Assembly (NCBI GenBank): GCA_964461835.1
Contig: CAYWVO010000001.1
Coordinates: 186,001-250,000 of the forward strand
Length of the DNA: 64,000 nt
Direction of reading: 5' to 3'
Source: CAYWVO01 sp964461835
Lineage (GTDB): Bacteria > Zixibacteria > MSB-5A5 > WJJR01 > JAJRUJ01
Every line of letters begins with the position of its first letter. Positions within the stretch are counted from its first letter, which is position 1. Of this stretch, positions 49,954 through 59,735 are shown piece after piece. The notes beneath the pieces are model-generated. The model searched no databases. It saw only the letters and a program-made list of their open reading frames with translations, and was not told the origin of the DNA. A program made the position numbers and the translations under genes.

Positions 49954-52134
49954 CTATCGCGATGGTGAACGGCGTCTACGGTCGCCGCCACGGGGGGATC
50001 CCCGTCGGGGACCGCCGGGCCGGTCACGCCCACGCCCCCGTTCACCGTAACCCGCAGGTTTGGGTAGCAACGCCTTACGCGAAAGTCTAATTTTGCCTTC
50101 GGGGTCAATCTCGATTACTTTGACGTGAACAGTATCTCCGACTTTGCAGAAATCCTCAACGCGTTCAGTGCGATCGTAAGCGATTTCCGAAATATGTAAG
50201 AGACCATCAGTCCCCGGAATAATCTCCACGAACGCGCCAAAGTTCGTAATGCGACGAACCTTGCCCTCGTACTCTTTACCAATTTCCGGTTCCTGTACGA
50301 GCTCCATCACCATTTCGCGTGCGGCTTCCCCGGCCTCTTGATCAACTGAGGCAATGATGACCGTTCCATCATCATTGATATCGATTTTCGCGCCGGTCTT
50401 TTCAACGATACTCCGAATCATTTTGCCACCCGGACCGATCACATCGCCAATTTTGTCGATTTTGATCTGGACCGTGATAATTCGCGGGGCGTACGGTGAG
50501 AGTTCCTCGCGTGGAGTAGGGATCGTCGCCAACATGGAGTCCAGAATCACTCCCCGCGCCTTATTGGCCTGGGCAAGCGCTTCTTCCATGATTTCCGTAG
50601 TCAAACCCTGGATTTTAATGTCCATCTGGAAGGCGGTGATGCCCTCGCGGGTGCCGGCTACTTTAAAGTCCATATCTCCAAGGTGGTCTTCCACACCCAG
50701 AATATCGGAAAGAACCGCATACCGTTCGCTTTCTTTGACCAGTCCCATCGCCACGCCGGCCACCGGACCTTTGATCGGCACGCCGGCATCCATCATGGCC
50801 AGCGTCCCGCCGCACACCGTGGCCATGGAGGAAGAGCCGTTGGATTCCAGCACATCCGAGACAATCCGTAACGTGTACGGAAACAACTCTTCGTTGGGAA
50901 CAATGGGCTGCAACGCCCGCTCGGCGAGTGCGCCATGACCGATTTCCCGCCGTCCGGGTCCACGAATCATCCGGGTCTCACCGACGGAATACGACGGGAA
51001 ATTGTAATGAAGCATGTAGGTCTTGGTCGTGTCGCCCATAAGATCATCGATGCGTTGCTCATCCATCTTGGTACCCAGGGTAACCACGGCGAGCGCCTGC
51101 GTTTGGCCGCGGGTGAAGATTGCCGATCCATGCGTTCGGGGCAACACGCGTACCTCGCTGGAAAGCTCGCGGACATCGGTATAGCCGCGACCATCCGCGC
51201 GTACACCCTCGTCAAGCACGCGTCGTCGCAGGTCTTCCCGTTCCAAGTCGTGCAATACCTGGTGGATGTGGTTTTCCTGTTCCGGATACTCCTCAGCCAG
51301 TTGTTCAATTATTTCTTTGGCGATGGCGTCGAGTTGATCCTGACGCCCTTGTTTTTCCTGGACGCGGTTCGCCTGGACAATGCGATCACCAGCCAACTCG
51401 GTGACCTTAGCGGCGAGGGATTCATCAACCGTAACCGGCTCAAATTCGAACTTGGGTTTGCCCGCCTGTGATTGCAGCTCACGGATCAATTCCACAATCT
51501 GCTTTATCCCCTGCATGCCGATTTGGAGCGCAGCCAGGAGATCCTCTTCCTTGACCTCATTGCACCCACCTTCGACCATGACCACATCATCAGCCGTTCC
51601 GGCCAGAACCAAATTGATGTCGGATTCTTCCAGCTGGCTGGTGGTCGGATTTATCACAAACTCGCCATCAATCCGTCCGACCCGCACGGAGGCAAAACAG
51701 TGTTCGTACGGAATGTCGGAGACGGCCATGGCCGCCGAAGCGCCGGTGATACCCAGCACGTCCGCATCGTTCTCCTGATCGGACGATAGCACCACCACAT
51801 AGACCTGTGTTTCGTTGCGAAATCCTTCCGGGAACAGCGGTCGCAACGGACGGTCGATCATCCGGGCGGAAAGGATTTCTTTCTCTGAGGGACGTCCTTC
51901 TCGCTTAAAAAATCCGCCGGGGATTTTTCCCGCCGCGTATGCCTTTTCCCGATAATCGACTTGCAGCGGGAAAAAGTCTTTCTGCAAGTCCGGTTCTTTG
52001 CTGCAGACTACAGCCACTTGTACGACCGTGTCGCCGTACCGTACCCACACCGCGCCGTTCGCCTGCTTGGCAACGTGGCCGGTGGTCAATGATAACGTTC
52101 TTCCGCTTACTTCCGCTTGCACACTCTGTGCCAT
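49954..52134 (-). CDS. pnp: Polyribonucleotide nucleotidyltransferase (PNPase)
   Basis: The 726-residue protein has two RNase PH domains, an alpha-helical linker, a KH domain ('IGDVIGPGGKMIRSIVEKTG') and an S1 domain ('GKVRRITNFGAFVEIIPGTD'). It ends in a glycine/arginine-rich tail. 'TRGQTQALAVVTLGT' and 'DGVRADGRGYTDVREL'-type core motifs are present. It degrades RNA 3' to 5' using phosphate. The ATG at 52134 has a GGAGA site 5 bases upstream; the frame is open to 52224 but without homology. It follows rpsO as in most bacteria. Confidence 0.97.
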   Translation of the reverse strand: MAQSVQAEVSGRTLSLTTGHVAKQANGAVWVRYGDTVVQVAVVCSKEPDLQKDFFPLQVDYREKAYAAGKIPGGFFKREGRPSEKEILSARMIDRPLRPLFPEGFRNETQVYVVVLSSDQENDADVLGITGASAAMAVSDIPYEHCFASVRVGRIDGEFVINPTTSQLEESDINLVLAGTADDVVMVEGGCNEVKEEDLLAALQIGMQGIKQIVELIRELQSQAGKPKFEFEPVTVDESLAAKVTELAGDRIVQANRVQEKQGRQDQLDAIAKEIIEQLAEEYPEQENHIHQVLHDLEREDLRRRVLDEGVRADGRGYTDVRELSSEVRVLPRTHGSAIFTRGQTQALAVVTLGTKMDEQRIDDLMGDTTKTYMLHYNFPSYSVGETRMIRGPGRREIGHGALAERALQPIVPNEELFPYTLRIVSDVLESNGSSSMATVCGGTLAMMDAGVPIKGPVAGVAMGLVKESERYAVLSDILGVEDHLGDMDFKVAGTREGITAFQMDIKIQGLTTEIMEEALAQANKARGVILDSMLATIPTPREELSPYAPRIITVQIKIDKIGDVIGPGGKMIRSIVEKTGAKIDINDDGTVIIASVDQEAGEAAREMVMELVQEPEIGKEYEGKVRRITNFGAFVEIIPGTDGLLHISEIAYDRTERVEDFCKVGDTVHVKVIEIDPEGKIRLSRKALLPKPAGYGERGRGRDRPGGPRRGSPRGGDRRRRSPSR

Positions 52135-52289
52135 GGTATCTCCTGTCACTCCGCTGTCGGCATCATCGCACTGTTGGGATGCCTCCCTCCTGCAAAAACG
52201 TATCTGTGCACTGTTACGCTGCACTCAAAACCAACCCAGCCCTCGATCGGGGGTCTCAATCAGGGATAGTGGATTTTCTTCTTCTCGCC

Positions 52290-52559
52290 TTAACGACGCA
52301 GATTGAGATTTTCAATCAACTGCCGATAGGCATCAATATCCTTGCGGCGCAGATAGTCGAGCAACCGTTTGCGTTGTCCGACCATTTTCATCAATCCGTG
52401 ACGTGAATGAAAATCCTTGGGGTGCCGCGAGAGATGTTCCGTCATGTACGCAATGCGCGCCGTCAACAGCGCCACCTGCACTTCCGGGGAACCAGTTTCA
52501 CGATCGTGCAACTGATACGCGGTAATAATTTCTTGTTTCCGTTCGGGCGTAAGGACCAC
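52290..52559 (-). CDS. rpsO: 30S ribosomal protein S15, GTG start
   Basis: From the GTG at 52559 the protein has 89 residues and begins 'MVLTPERKQEIITAYQLHD', the usual S15 N-terminus. AAGGAG lies 9 bases upstream. 'DTGSPEVQ'-type and 'HHSRRGL'-type family segments appear as 'ETGSPEVQVALLTARI' and 'FHSRHGLMKMVGQRKRLLDY'. It binds 16S rRNA in early 30S assembly. The open frame back to 52604 overlaps no homologous sequence. Confidence 0.97.
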   Translation of the reverse strand: MVLTPERKQEIITAYQLHDRETGSPEVQVALLTARIAYMTEHLSRHPKDFHSRHGLMKMVGQRKRLLDYLRRKDIDAYRQLIENLNLRR

Positions 52560-52575
52560 CGATGCCAACTCCTTA

Positions 52576-53481
52576 CTATATGTGTTCGAGCATCTCGCGG
52601 ACATTCGTCTCGTCGCGAGCCAGTTGATTTTTTAACTCCGTTTCCGAATCGAACCGTTGATCGGGGCGTACCCAGTGCGTAAACCAGGTTTGCACCGCTT
52701 CGGCAGGCCGATCGCCGGGATAGTCAAACACGTGGATTTCCACTCCCAGTGGATGCTGCCCGAAGGTCGGCTTAGTACCAATATACGCCATTGCCCCGTA
52801 CATGACAGTGCCAATTTCGATTCGGGCCGCATAAACGCCGATTGGCGGCAAAAGTTTGTCATCCGTCACCGAAAGATTCATGGTTGGATAGCCCAGGCCG
52901 TGCCCCCGACCCTCGCCCGTGGCGATCTGACCGAATATGGGATAGTGGTGTCCCAGCAGGGTCTGGGCCCGCGAAAAATGCCCGGTGTTGATCAACCGTC
53001 GGATACGCGTAGAGGAGACCGGCTCGCCGTTAATCTTAATCGCGTTCACCACGGTGACGCTAATGCCGCGACGTGAACCCCAATCGGTAAGGAGTTCCGC
53101 ATTTCCTCGGCGACCGCGCCCGAACCCAAAATCGTAACCAATTACCAAATGATGAGCATTCAATTTTTCTGCCAGGACCTCCTCGGCAAACTGCTCCGCC
53201 GACGTTGCCGCCAGCGTGGGGGTGAACGGCATGGTCACCACTTCATCGATCCCCCGTTGTCGGGCCAGATATTCTTTTTCATCCGGCAAGCTGAGTAACC
53301 GGGGCGCTGCCTCCGGATCCACAATGTGTTTGGGGTGTGGATAAAAAGTCAGACACAAACAGCGGTACCCCGTCGCATCGGCCGCCGAGCGAGCCGATTG
53401 AAAAATCGCATTATGGCCGCGATGGACACCATCAAACGAACCAATCACCACAACCGATTTGTCAGCGTTATTCGTCGGCAT
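52576..53481 (-). CDS. ribF: Bifunctional riboflavin kinase/FAD synthetase
   Basis: The 301-residue protein has an N-terminal FMN adenylyltransferase domain with the nucleotidyltransferase motif 'GSFDGVHRGHNAI'. 'GYDFGFGRGRRGN' and 'SSTRIRRLINTGHFSRAQTLLGH' follow. The C-terminal riboflavin kinase domain has 'GRGHGLGYPTMNLSV' and 'GVYAARIEI'. It converts riboflavin to FMN and then FAD. It sits between truB (9 bases) and rpsO (16 bases) in the translation operon, a widespread arrangement. Confidence 0.96.
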   Translation of the reverse strand: MPTNNADKSVVVIGSFDGVHRGHNAIFQSARSAADATGYRCLCLTFYPHPKHIVDPEAAPRLLSLPDEKEYLARQRGIDEVVTMPFTPTLAATSAEQFAEEVLAEKLNAHHLVIGYDFGFGRGRRGNAELLTDWGSRRGISVTVVNAIKINGEPVSSTRIRRLINTGHFSRAQTLLGHHYPIFGQIATGEGRGHGLGYPTMNLSVTDDKLLPPIGVYAARIEIGTVMYGAMAYIGTKPTFGQHPLGVEIHVFDYPGDRPAEAVQTWFTHWVRPDQRFDSETELKNQLARDETNVREMLEHI

Positions 53482-53490
53482 ACGTCATCA

Positions 53491-54423
53491 TCAGGAAATC
53501 AGGACCCGATCATAGCGCAGGGGCGCAACCGCTGCACCGTTGCGCACGTGCTGCGAATTCGTTTCGGCGATCATAACCGCCAGTGTCCGCCCGGTCTCGT
53601 CAATGACAGTCACCTTATCCTCGGGATCAAAGGTCCCGTCTACCGCGTTAATTGCCCGGGCCAGCAGTGGTCGACCGTGGCGAATATTCTCAGCATTCTC
53701 CCGCGTGACCGATACGCGCGCGAACGGCAATAATTCGCCCATTTCCCGCAGGAGCGCCGCCCGGGCTTGCGGAGATTTCAGATGTTCCAATTCAGCAATC
53801 GTCACGGCCTCATTTAAAACGATGGCTCCGACTTGTAATCGCGTCAGCGATCTGACATGTCCGCCACAGCCCAGTCGGTCCCCGATTTCTTCCGCCAACG
53901 AACGAATATACGTACCACCGGAGCAGGTTATTTTAAGTTCAAGGATAGGCAAATCCAGCCGGAGCAACTCACATTCGCCGATTTCCACCTCTCGTGCGAT
54001 GACTGGAACCTCCGTCCCCGTGCGCGTATATTCATACAGTTTTCTGCCTTTCACTTTCACTGCGGAATGAGCAGGAATCTTTTGCTCCAGTTTTCCCACA
54101 ACTGATTGCAGGACGTCTTTCACGCGGGTATCAATCGCTGAGGGAATCTCCCGGGTTTCTACCACCGTACCTTCAGCATCCCCGGTCGTAGTGCATTGAC
54201 CCAACCGGACAGTTGTGCGGTAGGTCTTCGGCAGGCCGGTCGCATATTGCGTGATTTTCGTGGCCCGCCCCAGGCAGAAGACCAACAGACCATCCGCCAG
54301 TGGATCCAAGGTCCCCGTATGCCCGATTTTCCGGATGCCAAACAGTGAGCGCATCCGATTGACGAGGTCATGGGAAGTCGGGCCGGCGGGTTTATGTACT
54401 GGAAGAATTCCGCAGATCTCCAT
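53491..54423 (-). CDS. truB: tRNA pseudouridine(55) synthase TruB
   Basis: The 310-residue protein starts 'GILPVHKPAGPTSHDLVN' and has the catalytic aspartate in 'IGHTGTLDPLADGLLVFCLG'. 'PAHSAVKVKGRKLYEYTRTG' and 'CSGGTYIRSLAEEIGDRLG' are further family motifs. It makes pseudouridine 55 in the T-loop of tRNAs. A C-terminal PUA-like domain follows from about residue 235. Its start overlaps nrnA by 32 bases. Confidence 0.97.
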   Translation of the reverse strand: MEICGILPVHKPAGPTSHDLVNRMRSLFGIRKIGHTGTLDPLADGLLVFCLGRATKITQYATGLPKTYRTTVRLGQCTTTGDAEGTVVETREIPSAIDTRVKDVLQSVVGKLEQKIPAHSAVKVKGRKLYEYTRTGTEVPVIAREVEIGECELLRLDLPILELKITCSGGTYIRSLAEEIGDRLGCGGHVRSLTRLQVGAIVLNEAVTIAELEHLKSPQARAALLREMGELLPFARVSVTRENAENIRHGRPLLARAINAVDGTFDPEDKVTVIDETGRTLAVMIAETNSQHVRNGAAVAPLRYDRVLIS

Positions 54424-55399
54424 TACGTAGATACCGCGTCGCGGTGGACGCTAAATCCTCCACTGCCCGACTCAAAGGTTTATCGATATGACAGCCGGCG
54501 GCGTTCGGATGGCCACCGCCGGAGTAGTGTTTGGCCAGGGGAACAATGGACAGCCGGCCGGTTGACCGCAGGGAAATTTTGGTCCAGCCGCCCTCCATTT
54601 CTTTCAACAACGCACCGATTTTCACGCTCTCCAGCGTGAGCGTGGCATCCGCCAACCCCTCCAAATCGCGGTATAAGACACCATACTTGAGCGCATCACG
54701 GCGCCGCAAGGTCAGCAAACAAATTTGTCCATGGTGCCGGATATCCGCCCGCGACAGCACATGATTAATCAAACGAAATCGCGGTTCCGGGAATGAGAAA
54801 AAGAGACGATCGGTCAAATTCTTCAAATCGGCCCCGGTCTCCATTAAGTTTGCCACAATCCGCAACGTCTTCGGCTTGGTGCTTTTGTAATGAAAGCGAC
54901 CGGTGTCGGTGATAATAGAAGTGATCAATAATTCAGCCGACCATTTGCCGATTTTCCCACCCAGGACCGTCACCAGATCGTAGACCATCTCACCACACGC
55001 CGAGGCATGGCGGTCAATCCAGTTGATGGTTCCAAATCGGGTATTCCCGATATGATGGTCAATGTTGATAATCGGCGTGTCCGGCTGTGTCAATTCCTGG
55101 ATCCGTCCAATCCGTTCGAGGCTGGAGCACTCAAAGATGACGACTGCTGCCCAGTGGCGGGATTTGACCTCTTCGGGCTGTTTGATGATCCCGCGGCGGT
55201 CGAGAAATTGATACTTGGCCGGCAGTTCACCATCGTTGGCCACGACCAGTTTTTTCCGCCGTTGGCGTAAGAAATCGTAACAGGCCAATTGACAGCCAAT
55301 GGAGTCGCCGTCAGGGTCACGATGTGACGTAATCAGAATCGGTTCCGGCCGCTTGAAGTACTCGTCAATCTTCCGGATCTTCCGTTTGTCGATCTTCAC
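54392..55399 (-). CDS. nrnA: DHH/DHHA1 phosphoesterase (NrnA-type oligoribonuclease/pAp phosphatase)
   Basis: The 335-residue protein has the DHH motifs 'TSHRDPDGDSIGCQLA', 'NIDHHIGNTRFG' and a C-terminal DHHA1 domain with 'YSGGGHPNAAGCHID'. NrnA degrades nanoRNAs and dephosphorylates 3'-phosphoadenosine 5'-phosphate. It lies between rbfA and truB, which is the conserved place for this gene outside proteobacteria. It overlaps rbfA by 35 bases and truB by 32 bases, so translation of the three is coupled. Confidence 0.92.
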   Translation of the reverse strand: MKIDKRKIRKIDEYFKRPEPILITSHRDPDGDSIGCQLACYDFLRQRRKKLVVANDGELPAKYQFLDRRGIIKQPEEVKSRHWAAVVIFECSSLERIGRIQELTQPDTPIINIDHHIGNTRFGTINWIDRHASACGEMVYDLVTVLGGKIGKWSAELLITSIITDTGRFHYKSTKPKTLRIVANLMETGADLKNLTDRLFFSFPEPRFRLINHVLSRADIRHHGQICLLTLRRRDALKYGVLYRDLEGLADATLTLESVKIGALLKEMEGGWTKISLRSTGRLSIVPLAKHYSGGGHPNAAGCHIDKPLSRAVEDLASTATRYLRNGDLRNSSST

Positions 55400-55748
55400 G
55401 TTCAGCCTCTATCTGCGAGAACAACTCTCCCAAACGCAAACCCCGCTCAACCGCCCGATCGAGGATAAATTCTAATTTTGGCACCACCCGAATGCCGAGA
55501 CGAGCACCGGCTTCCGCTTGAATCACCGGGCATACTTTTTGTAATACGCCGGCCAGCTCCTGCTGTTGATCCTCATCGCCCAACACCGTGAAGTATACCT
55601 TGGCGAATTTAAGGTCTTTGCTCAACTCCACTTCGGTAATGGTGACGGCGGTCAGATCATAGCCCTTCACCGTATCACGTAATACCGCGGAAATTTCGCG
55701 TTTTAGTTGCTGGCGAACCCGATCGGCCCGGGAAAAGGAACGCATCAA
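55365..55748 (-). CDS. rbfA: 30S ribosome-binding factor A
   Basis: The 127-residue protein has the RbfA KH-like fold signatures 'RADRVRQQLKREISAVLR' and 'VTITEVELSKDLKFAKVYFT'. 'LGIRVVPKLEFILDRAVERG' closes the domain, where the family pattern is 'R..P.L.F..D'. It assists 16S rRNA maturation. The acidic C-terminal tail overlaps nrnA. DUF503 lies 18 bases upstream. Confidence 0.96.
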   Translation of the reverse strand: MMRSFSRADRVRQQLKREISAVLRDTVKGYDLTAVTITEVELSKDLKFAKVYFTVLGDEDQQQELAGVLQKVCPVIQAEAGARLGIRVVPKLEFILDRAVERGLRLGELFSQIEAEREDRQTEDPED

Positions 55749-55766
55749 TCTCTGCCTATTATCTCT

Positions 55767-56042
55767 CTAAATGTCGGTCTGTACCTCAATGACATTGATT
55801 TCCGGCCGACTCTCAAATACACGGGAGACGGCAGTTAATACCCGATGGACGTGTGCGCGTTCGTTGGCCACGCCGGCGATTTCCAACTCGCAATAGGTCG
55901 GCCGATTTAGATCACCGACTTCGGCCACCGCCACCTGGTACTTTTGCCGTACTCGCTGGTTAAGGCTTTTAATGATTCGTCGTTTATCCTTCAGTGACCC
56001 GCATCCGGGTAAGTGTAATCGCAGATAAAGTGCGCCGATCAT
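55767..56042 (-). CDS. DUF503-family protein
   Basis: From the ATG at 56042 the protein has 91 residues. It matches DUF503 (YlxP of Bacillus): 'MIGALYLRLHLPGCGSLKDK', then 'RRIIKSLNQRVRQKYQVAVA'. In Firmicutes and many others ylxP lies between infB and rbfA, exactly as here. Its function is not established, though position suggests a ribosome-associated role. The open frame to 56168 runs into infB and is not used. Confidence 0.93.
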   Translation of the reverse strand: MIGALYLRLHLPGCGSLKDKRRIIKSLNQRVRQKYQVAVAEVGDLNRPTYCELEIAGVANERAHVHRVLTAVSRVFESRPEINVIEVQTDI

Positions 56043-56067
56043 GGCGAGCCACCGAGCCTGAATCCAC

Positions 56068-58338
56068 TCAAGTCTGTAGTTTGCGCTCCAATTCCCGCAC
56101 CCGGAAGGCTTCGAGCGTGTCGCCGACTTTGATATCATTGAAATTTTCAAGACGAATGCCGCATTCATATCCCGACGAGATTTCTTTCACATCGTCTTTA
56201 AATCGTCGGAGGCTGCCAATTTCACCGCTGTAGATCTGGACACCGTCCCGCACCAGATGAACCTTGCAATCGCGGTAAATCGTCCCTTCGGTAACGTAAC
56301 ACCCGGCGATAACGCCCACGCGAGAGATGCGAAAGGTGTTTCGCACCTCCGCGGTTCCAGTCACTTCTTCCATCGTTTCCGGCGTGAGCATCCCCTCCAA
56401 GGCCGCCCGAATTGCCGCTTCTGCCTCATAGATAACATTGTACAATTGAATATCGACGTTTTCTTGCGCCGCAATCTCCCGTGCCCGGGAATCGGGACGG
56501 ACATGAAAGCCGATAACGACGGCATCTGACGCGGCCGCCAGCAAGACATCTGATTCAGTGATTGCACCAACACCGCGCAGGATAATATCGACCGCCACTT
56601 CTTCGGACTTGATTTTCTGGAGTGTATCGGCCAGCACTTCGACCGAGCCATCGACATCGCCTTTGAGCACCAACCGCAGTTCCTTGAGCTGGCCCTCTTT
56701 AATGCGTTCATGCAGATCGGTGAGGTGCGTCTTACGGACGCCGCGATAAAGATGTTCGCGTTTGACTCGCCCCCGTTGCCGCGCAATATCCCGCCCGACT
56801 TGCTCGCTGGCCGTGACCTGAAATGTATCCCCGGCCTGCGGGACTTGAGAGAAACCGGTCACGACTACCGCTACCGACGGGTCGGCCTTTTCAACGACCC
56901 GGCCGCGTTCGTCGTGCATCAGCCGCACACGACCGAATGATTCGCCGGCAACAAAATACTGGCCCGGCTCCAAGGTTCCTTCCTGTACCAGCACGGTCGC
57001 AATGGGGCCGCGTCCCTTATCCAAACGGGCGTCAACAATCACTCCTTTTGCCGGTTTGTCCACCGGCGCGGTCAACTCCAGTAATTCTGCAGAAAGCACA
57101 ATTCCTTCCAGGAGATTGTCAACTCCTTCCCCGGTCTTGGCCGAGATGGGGTACATCAGCACATCCCCACCCCACTCTTCGGGTTGGAGTCCCTTCTTGG
57201 CCAGTTGATCCATAACCGGGGCCGCGTCCGCGCCGGGCAAATCCATTTTGTTAATGGCAACAACAATTGGGACTTTGGCTGCGCGCGCGTGGTCAATCGC
57301 CTCCACGGTTTGCGGCATCACCCGATCGTCCTGGGCGACAACCAGTACAACCAAATCGGTTATATGAGCACCCCGCGCCCGCATGGCAGTGAAGGCTTCA
57401 TGACCAGGTGTATCGAGAAAACAGATCATCCCCTTTTCCTGTTCCACTCGATAGGCGCCAATGTGTTGGGTAATGCCTCCGGATTCACCGGCGATGATAT
57501 TTGATTCTCGAATATGATCAAGCAGTGAAGTCTTTCCGTGATCGACGTGTCCCATAATCGTAACCACCGGTGGGCGGGAAGCCGTGGTGAAATCACCTTT
57601 CTCCTGCTCCTCCAGCATCTCGGCGCCAATTTCGGCTACTTGTTTGACATCGTAGTCAAATTCCAGCGCAATCGTCTGAATGGTATCGAGATCGAGCCGC
57701 TGATTAATAGTCGCCAACATCCCTAATTCCAGACACTTGGCGACAACTTCCGCCGGGTTAACGCCCATCTTGTTGGCCAGCTCCGCTACGGACATATATT
57801 CGGTGACTTCGATGACCCGCAGGTCTTCACCTTCGGCGGTGGTTCCATCCGCAGCTCGACTCTTCCGGTGCTTTTTCGGTCGGGCCTTGCTGGAAATGTT
57901 CGCAATGGTGCGTTTGAATGACTGTTCGACCTCACGGCGGTCAACCGTTCGCCGCTTTTTATCGCGACGTTTCCTTCTTCGCCGCGAATCGTGGCGTCTG
58001 GGGGGCGGTCCGCCTTTACCTTTCGGCGGGGGAGGCGCACTTGGCGGCGCCGGTTCCTTGGTCTTCTTTGCTTCCGGCCGTCCGGTAGATTTTGCGGCAG
58101 ATGGTTTTCGCTTCTGTCGATCGCGACGAGCCATTAAGCGCCGTTGTTTCTCTTCGATTTCCTTCTTCAATGCATTCTTCTGTCTTTCCAGTTCATTGCG
58201 AACTGCCTTCATAATCTCGTCCGTGGCCACACTCATATGGCTCTTGACGGGAAAACCAAGATCCCGGACAAGTTTGGTCAGTGCCTGGCTTGACAGATTG
58301 AATTCCGGCGCTACCTGATATAGTCGCTTCGACGCCAT
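56068..58338 (-). CDS. infB: Translation initiation factor IF-2
   Basis: The 756-residue GTPase has an N-terminal IF2N helix-turn region ('RLYQVAPEFNLSSQALTKLV'). A lysine/arginine/proline-rich linker and a second IF2N region precede the GTPase. Its motifs are 'VTIMGHVDHGKTSLLDHIR' (G1), 'DTPGHEAFTAMRARGA' (G3) and 'VAINKMDLPGAD' (G4). Domains II to IV follow, including 'LKGDVDGSVEVLADTL'. It delivers initiator tRNA to the ribosome. It is of shorter length than the E. coli form but complete. Confidence 0.98.
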   Translation of the reverse strand: MASKRLYQVAPEFNLSSQALTKLVRDLGFPVKSHMSVATDEIMKAVRNELERQKNALKKEIEEKQRRLMARRDRQKRKPSAAKSTGRPEAKKTKEPAPPSAPPPPKGKGGPPPRRHDSRRRRKRRDKKRRTVDRREVEQSFKRTIANISSKARPKKHRKSRAADGTTAEGEDLRVIEVTEYMSVAELANKMGVNPAEVVAKCLELGMLATINQRLDLDTIQTIALEFDYDVKQVAEIGAEMLEEQEKGDFTTASRPPVVTIMGHVDHGKTSLLDHIRESNIIAGESGGITQHIGAYRVEQEKGMICFLDTPGHEAFTAMRARGAHITDLVVLVVAQDDRVMPQTVEAIDHARAAKVPIVVAINKMDLPGADAAPVMDQLAKKGLQPEEWGGDVLMYPISAKTGEGVDNLLEGIVLSAELLELTAPVDKPAKGVIVDARLDKGRGPIATVLVQEGTLEPGQYFVAGESFGRVRLMHDERGRVVEKADPSVAVVVTGFSQVPQAGDTFQVTASEQVGRDIARQRGRVKREHLYRGVRKTHLTDLHERIKEGQLKELRLVLKGDVDGSVEVLADTLQKIKSEEVAVDIILRGVGAITESDVLLAAASDAVVIGFHVRPDSRAREIAAQENVDIQLYNVIYEAEAAIRAALEGMLTPETMEEVTGTAEVRNTFRISRVGVIAGCYVTEGTIYRDCKVHLVRDGVQIYSGEIGSLRRFKDDVKEISSGYECGIRLENFNDIKVGDTLEAFRVRELERKLQT

Positions 58339-58403
58339 TCTTTCTCTACATCCCTCCAGGAAAGGTGCGCGTTCACTGCGCCGCCCATTTCCTTAACCTC
58401 TAT

Positions 58404-59720
58404 CTATTCCTCGTTTGACTCAATCGCCGGCTCTTCCTCCGGCGTCTCCTCGCCTTCATCGTTGCGTTGGGCCATCACGGTCTGAGCTATGTCGGCCAGT
58501 TTGGCGGCGGTCTTGGGTCCAATGCCATCGATTGCTTCCAACTCATTCGGCGCCAGCGTGGCCAGTCGTTCGATGCTGTTGACGCCCCCCGACTCCAATT
58601 TTGTCCGCACACTTTCCGTGATCTCTTCGAGCTCAGTCAGTGGAGTTTGCGGGACTTCCTCATCCCAGATTTTTCCGCTCTTCCGATCAAGATATTGACT
58701 CTCAGAGATAACGGTGATCCGCCAGCCAGTCAGCTTGGCGGCCAGCCGGGCATTTTGACCATTGCGGCCAATCGCCAGGGATAATTTCTCGTCATCCACG
58801 ACCACTTCCATTTCTTGTTCTTCTTCGCTGGTCGTGATTTGCACCACGGTAGCGGGTGCCAGGGCGCGGGTGACAAAGATTTCCGGATCGGGGTCCCAGT
58901 GGACAATATCAATGCGTTCGTTGGCGAGTTCACGCACGATCGCCTGGACACGCACGCCTTTGACTCCCACACAGGCGCCAACCGGATCGACTCTTGCATC
59001 GTGAGACAATACTGCTATTTTCGAGCGTTCTCCCGGTTCCCGCGCAATGGCTCTAATTTCAATAATGCGCTCGAAAATTTCCGGTACTTCGAGTTCATAA
59101 AGCCGTTCAAGGAGTTGATCCGTCGCGCGCGAGAGAATAACCTGCGGGCCTTTGAGGACACGCTGCACGTCCATGATAATACAGCGGATGCGATCTCCCT
59201 GCCGGTAACGTTCGCGCGGGATTTGCTCCTTGGCGGGAACGATGGCTTCGGCCTGCCCGAGCGTAATAAAGATTCCGTTCTTATCCATCTGCTGGACAGT
59301 ACCGGTAACGAGTTCGCCGATCCGATTGGAATAGTCATTGTAAACTTGTTCCCGCTCCTTCTCACGGATACGTTGGACGAGGATAGTCTTGGTCGCACCG
59401 ATCGCCCCTCTGCCGAATTCCTCGAAGGGGATTTCGATCTCCATTTCGTCATCGAGATCCGCCTCGGCGTCGATCTCCCGCGCTTCCTCCAACGAGATTT
59501 CCAGGGTTGGGTCCTCCACCTCGTCAACCACCCGTTTGGTGGCGATCATGTAGAGGTCGTTGTCCTTTTTGTCAACTTCCACGCGGACGTTGTCGACGTG
59601 TCCATAGCGCTTCTTCGCCGCCTGGAGTAATCCTGTTTTGACCGTTTCCAGGACATACTCGTAATCGAGGTTCTTGTCTTTCGTGATCTGCTGAATCACG
59701 TCCATGATATCGTATGCCAT
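58404..59720 (-). CDS. nusA: Transcription termination/antitermination protein NusA
   Basis: The 438-residue protein has the NusA N-terminal RNA polymerase-binding domain (about 1-125), an S1 domain ('GELVTGTVQQMDKNGIFITL'), and KH domains ('DPVGACVGVKGVRVQAIVRE' and 'LAIGRNGQNARLAAKLTGW'). A C-terminal helix-hairpin-helix region contains 'LEAIDGIGPKTAAKLADI'. It ends in a glutamate-rich tail. It acts on pausing, termination and antitermination. It follows rimP by 15 bases. Confidence 0.98.
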   Translation of the reverse strand: MAYDIMDVIQQITKDKNLDYEYVLETVKTGLLQAAKKRYGHVDNVRVEVDKKDNDLYMIATKRVVDEVEDPTLEISLEEAREIDAEADLDDEMEIEIPFEEFGRGAIGATKTILVQRIREKEREQVYNDYSNRIGELVTGTVQQMDKNGIFITLGQAEAIVPAKEQIPRERYRQGDRIRCIIMDVQRVLKGPQVILSRATDQLLERLYELEVPEIFERIIEIRAIAREPGERSKIAVLSHDARVDPVGACVGVKGVRVQAIVRELANERIDIVHWDPDPEIFVTRALAPATVVQITTSEEEQEMEVVVDDEKLSLAIGRNGQNARLAAKLTGWRITVISESQYLDRKSGKIWDEEVPQTPLTELEEITESVRTKLESGGVNSIERLATLAPNELEAIDGIGPKTAAKLADIAQTVMAQRNDEGEETPEEEPAIESNEE

Positions 59721-59735
59721 TACCGTAACCTGCCG

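Noticed and set aside
51380..51778. Plus-strand open frame within pnp
   Set aside because: Shadow of the conserved PNPase core; composition is that of an antisense frame.
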